A stretch of 64,000 bases of DNA from an uncultured Rubripirellula sp. GTDB lineage: Bacteria; Planctomycetota; Planctomycetia; Pirellulales; Pirellulaceae. The stretch is taken from contig CALJHC010000013.1 in the NCBI GenBank assembly GCA_938075415.1, forward strand, positions 206,180 through 270,179. Direction: 5' to 3'. The position numbers and the translations under genes were made by a program. The notes under the pieces are model-generated. The model was not told the origin of the DNA and searched no databases. It saw only the letters and a list, made by a program, of their open reading frames with translations. Each line of letters starts with the position of its first letter. Positions within the stretch are counted from its first letter, which is position 1. This document shows, piece by piece, positions 63,618-64,000 of the stretch.

Positions 63618-64000
63618 GTGGATCCCAGATCGTCCGCAACCGAACCCCCGAGGGAAAACGACCCTGACGGGCATGCGGAGAAACCGCTGCGCGAAATCCC
63701 CGCCCCCCCTTCTGCCGATGACACGGCATTGCCAGGATCAACCCCTGAGCAAAGCCAAGCGGACCGGACTCGCAAGTCACCGAAACTAGATCCGTCGGAA
63801 ACGCATCGACCACCCCTTGAGACCCCCTCTACCCCTATGAGCAAAAACTTGTTTTGCAAATGCCTCAAAGTGAAGCCAGAGAACAGGCAAGACTTTTAGG
63901 ACTACGTATTCATGATTTACTGGGTAAAATAAATTATCAAGATGAGGTAGAAAGCGTCCTAGCTGCAGCTTATCTTCAAGGGGAAATTACTCAAGAAGAG
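63618..64000 (+). other. Pro-rich coding start followed by a frame and composition break at the window edge
   Basis: A frame from GTG 63618 encodes a charged, Pro-rich N-terminus (RENDPDGHAEKPLREIPAPP). Around 63836 the sequence turns A+T-rich, and the protein-like frame shifts: from about 63821 to the window end a different frame reads without stop (QKLVLQMPQSEAREQARLLG, then IHDLLGKINYQDEVESVLAA). In that frame a TGA at 63818 blocks extension to the left. Codon use also changes (AGA arginine, TTA/CTA leucine). Either a gene is broken by a frameshift here, or two unrelated sequences are joined. I cannot name a family for either part. Confidence 0.45.

Noticed and set aside
1..64000. tRNA, rRNA, CRISPR arrays, transposases and phage genes
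   Set aside because: I looked for T-loop motifs (gttcgaatc-like) on both strands, regularly spaced repeats and transposase signatures. The few matches, such as gattcgaac near 1930, lie inside coding sequence, and the only regular array is contiguous 19-bp units without spacers.

Overview
The window looks like chromosomal DNA of a member of the Planctomycetota, most likely the Pirellulaceae or a close marine relative. The evidence is the gene content. It includes a paired PSCyt1/DUF1549/DUF1553 cytochrome protein and DUF1501 protein, two exported Gfo/Idh/MocA oxidoreductases with twin-arginine leaders, and several secreted or membrane proteins of types usual in planctomycetes (the SFFSQVSD-type protein at 33 kb, the BON protein at 57 kb, the giant membrane protein at the left edge). 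I saw no tRNA, rRNA, CRISPR array, transposase or phage module. Gene spacing is loose, with many non-coding gaps of 300 to 1400 bp.

Layout. 0-10 kb: a giant membrane protein cut by the left edge, a dipeptidyl-peptidase IV type S9 peptidase with a small anchored partner, an FmdB zinc ribbon, NAD(P)HX epimerase, and a di-haem cytochrome c peroxidase. 11-18 kb: MutY coupled to a PDZ protein, a 19-bp tandem array, then the oadGBA genes of a sodium-pumping biotin decarboxylase. 19-25 kb: an exported oxidoreductase, then xseB-ispA-dxs-nadK (isoprenoid precursor supply and NADP synthesis). 26-36 kb: scattered secreted or membrane proteins, a potassium channel with an RCK domain, a small c-type cytochrome with its terminator, and a second exported oxidoreductase. 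36-44 kb: one co-directional run of cytochrome/DUF1553 protein, DUF1501 protein, AGP-repeat protein and parvulin-type prolyl isomerase. 44-49 kb: a sirtuin, argS, rsfS and bcp. 49-54.5 kb: an M19 dipeptidase, a D-threonine aldolase-like enzyme, and a YhdT/PanF-like sodium symporter pair, read here as a peptide and D-amino-acid scavenging locus. 55-64 kb: envelope proteins, a phosphoesterase, and an acyl-activating/acyl-reducing pair comparable in size to LuxE/LuxC.

The points most worth a second look are these. MutY has Glu where the catalytic Asp is expected. The sirtuin lacks its zinc cysteines. The non-coding gaps repeatedly carry 13-22 bp tandem duplications, and one gap has a long near-perfect hairpin (28194-28243). 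The last ~165 bases change abruptly in composition, codon use and reading frame, which may mark a chimeric join. I found no clearly new multi-gene defence or mobile system.

Most start codons were chosen by Shine-Dalgarno position, signal-peptide shape or family length. Where a downstream start was preferred over the longest frame, the entry says so.
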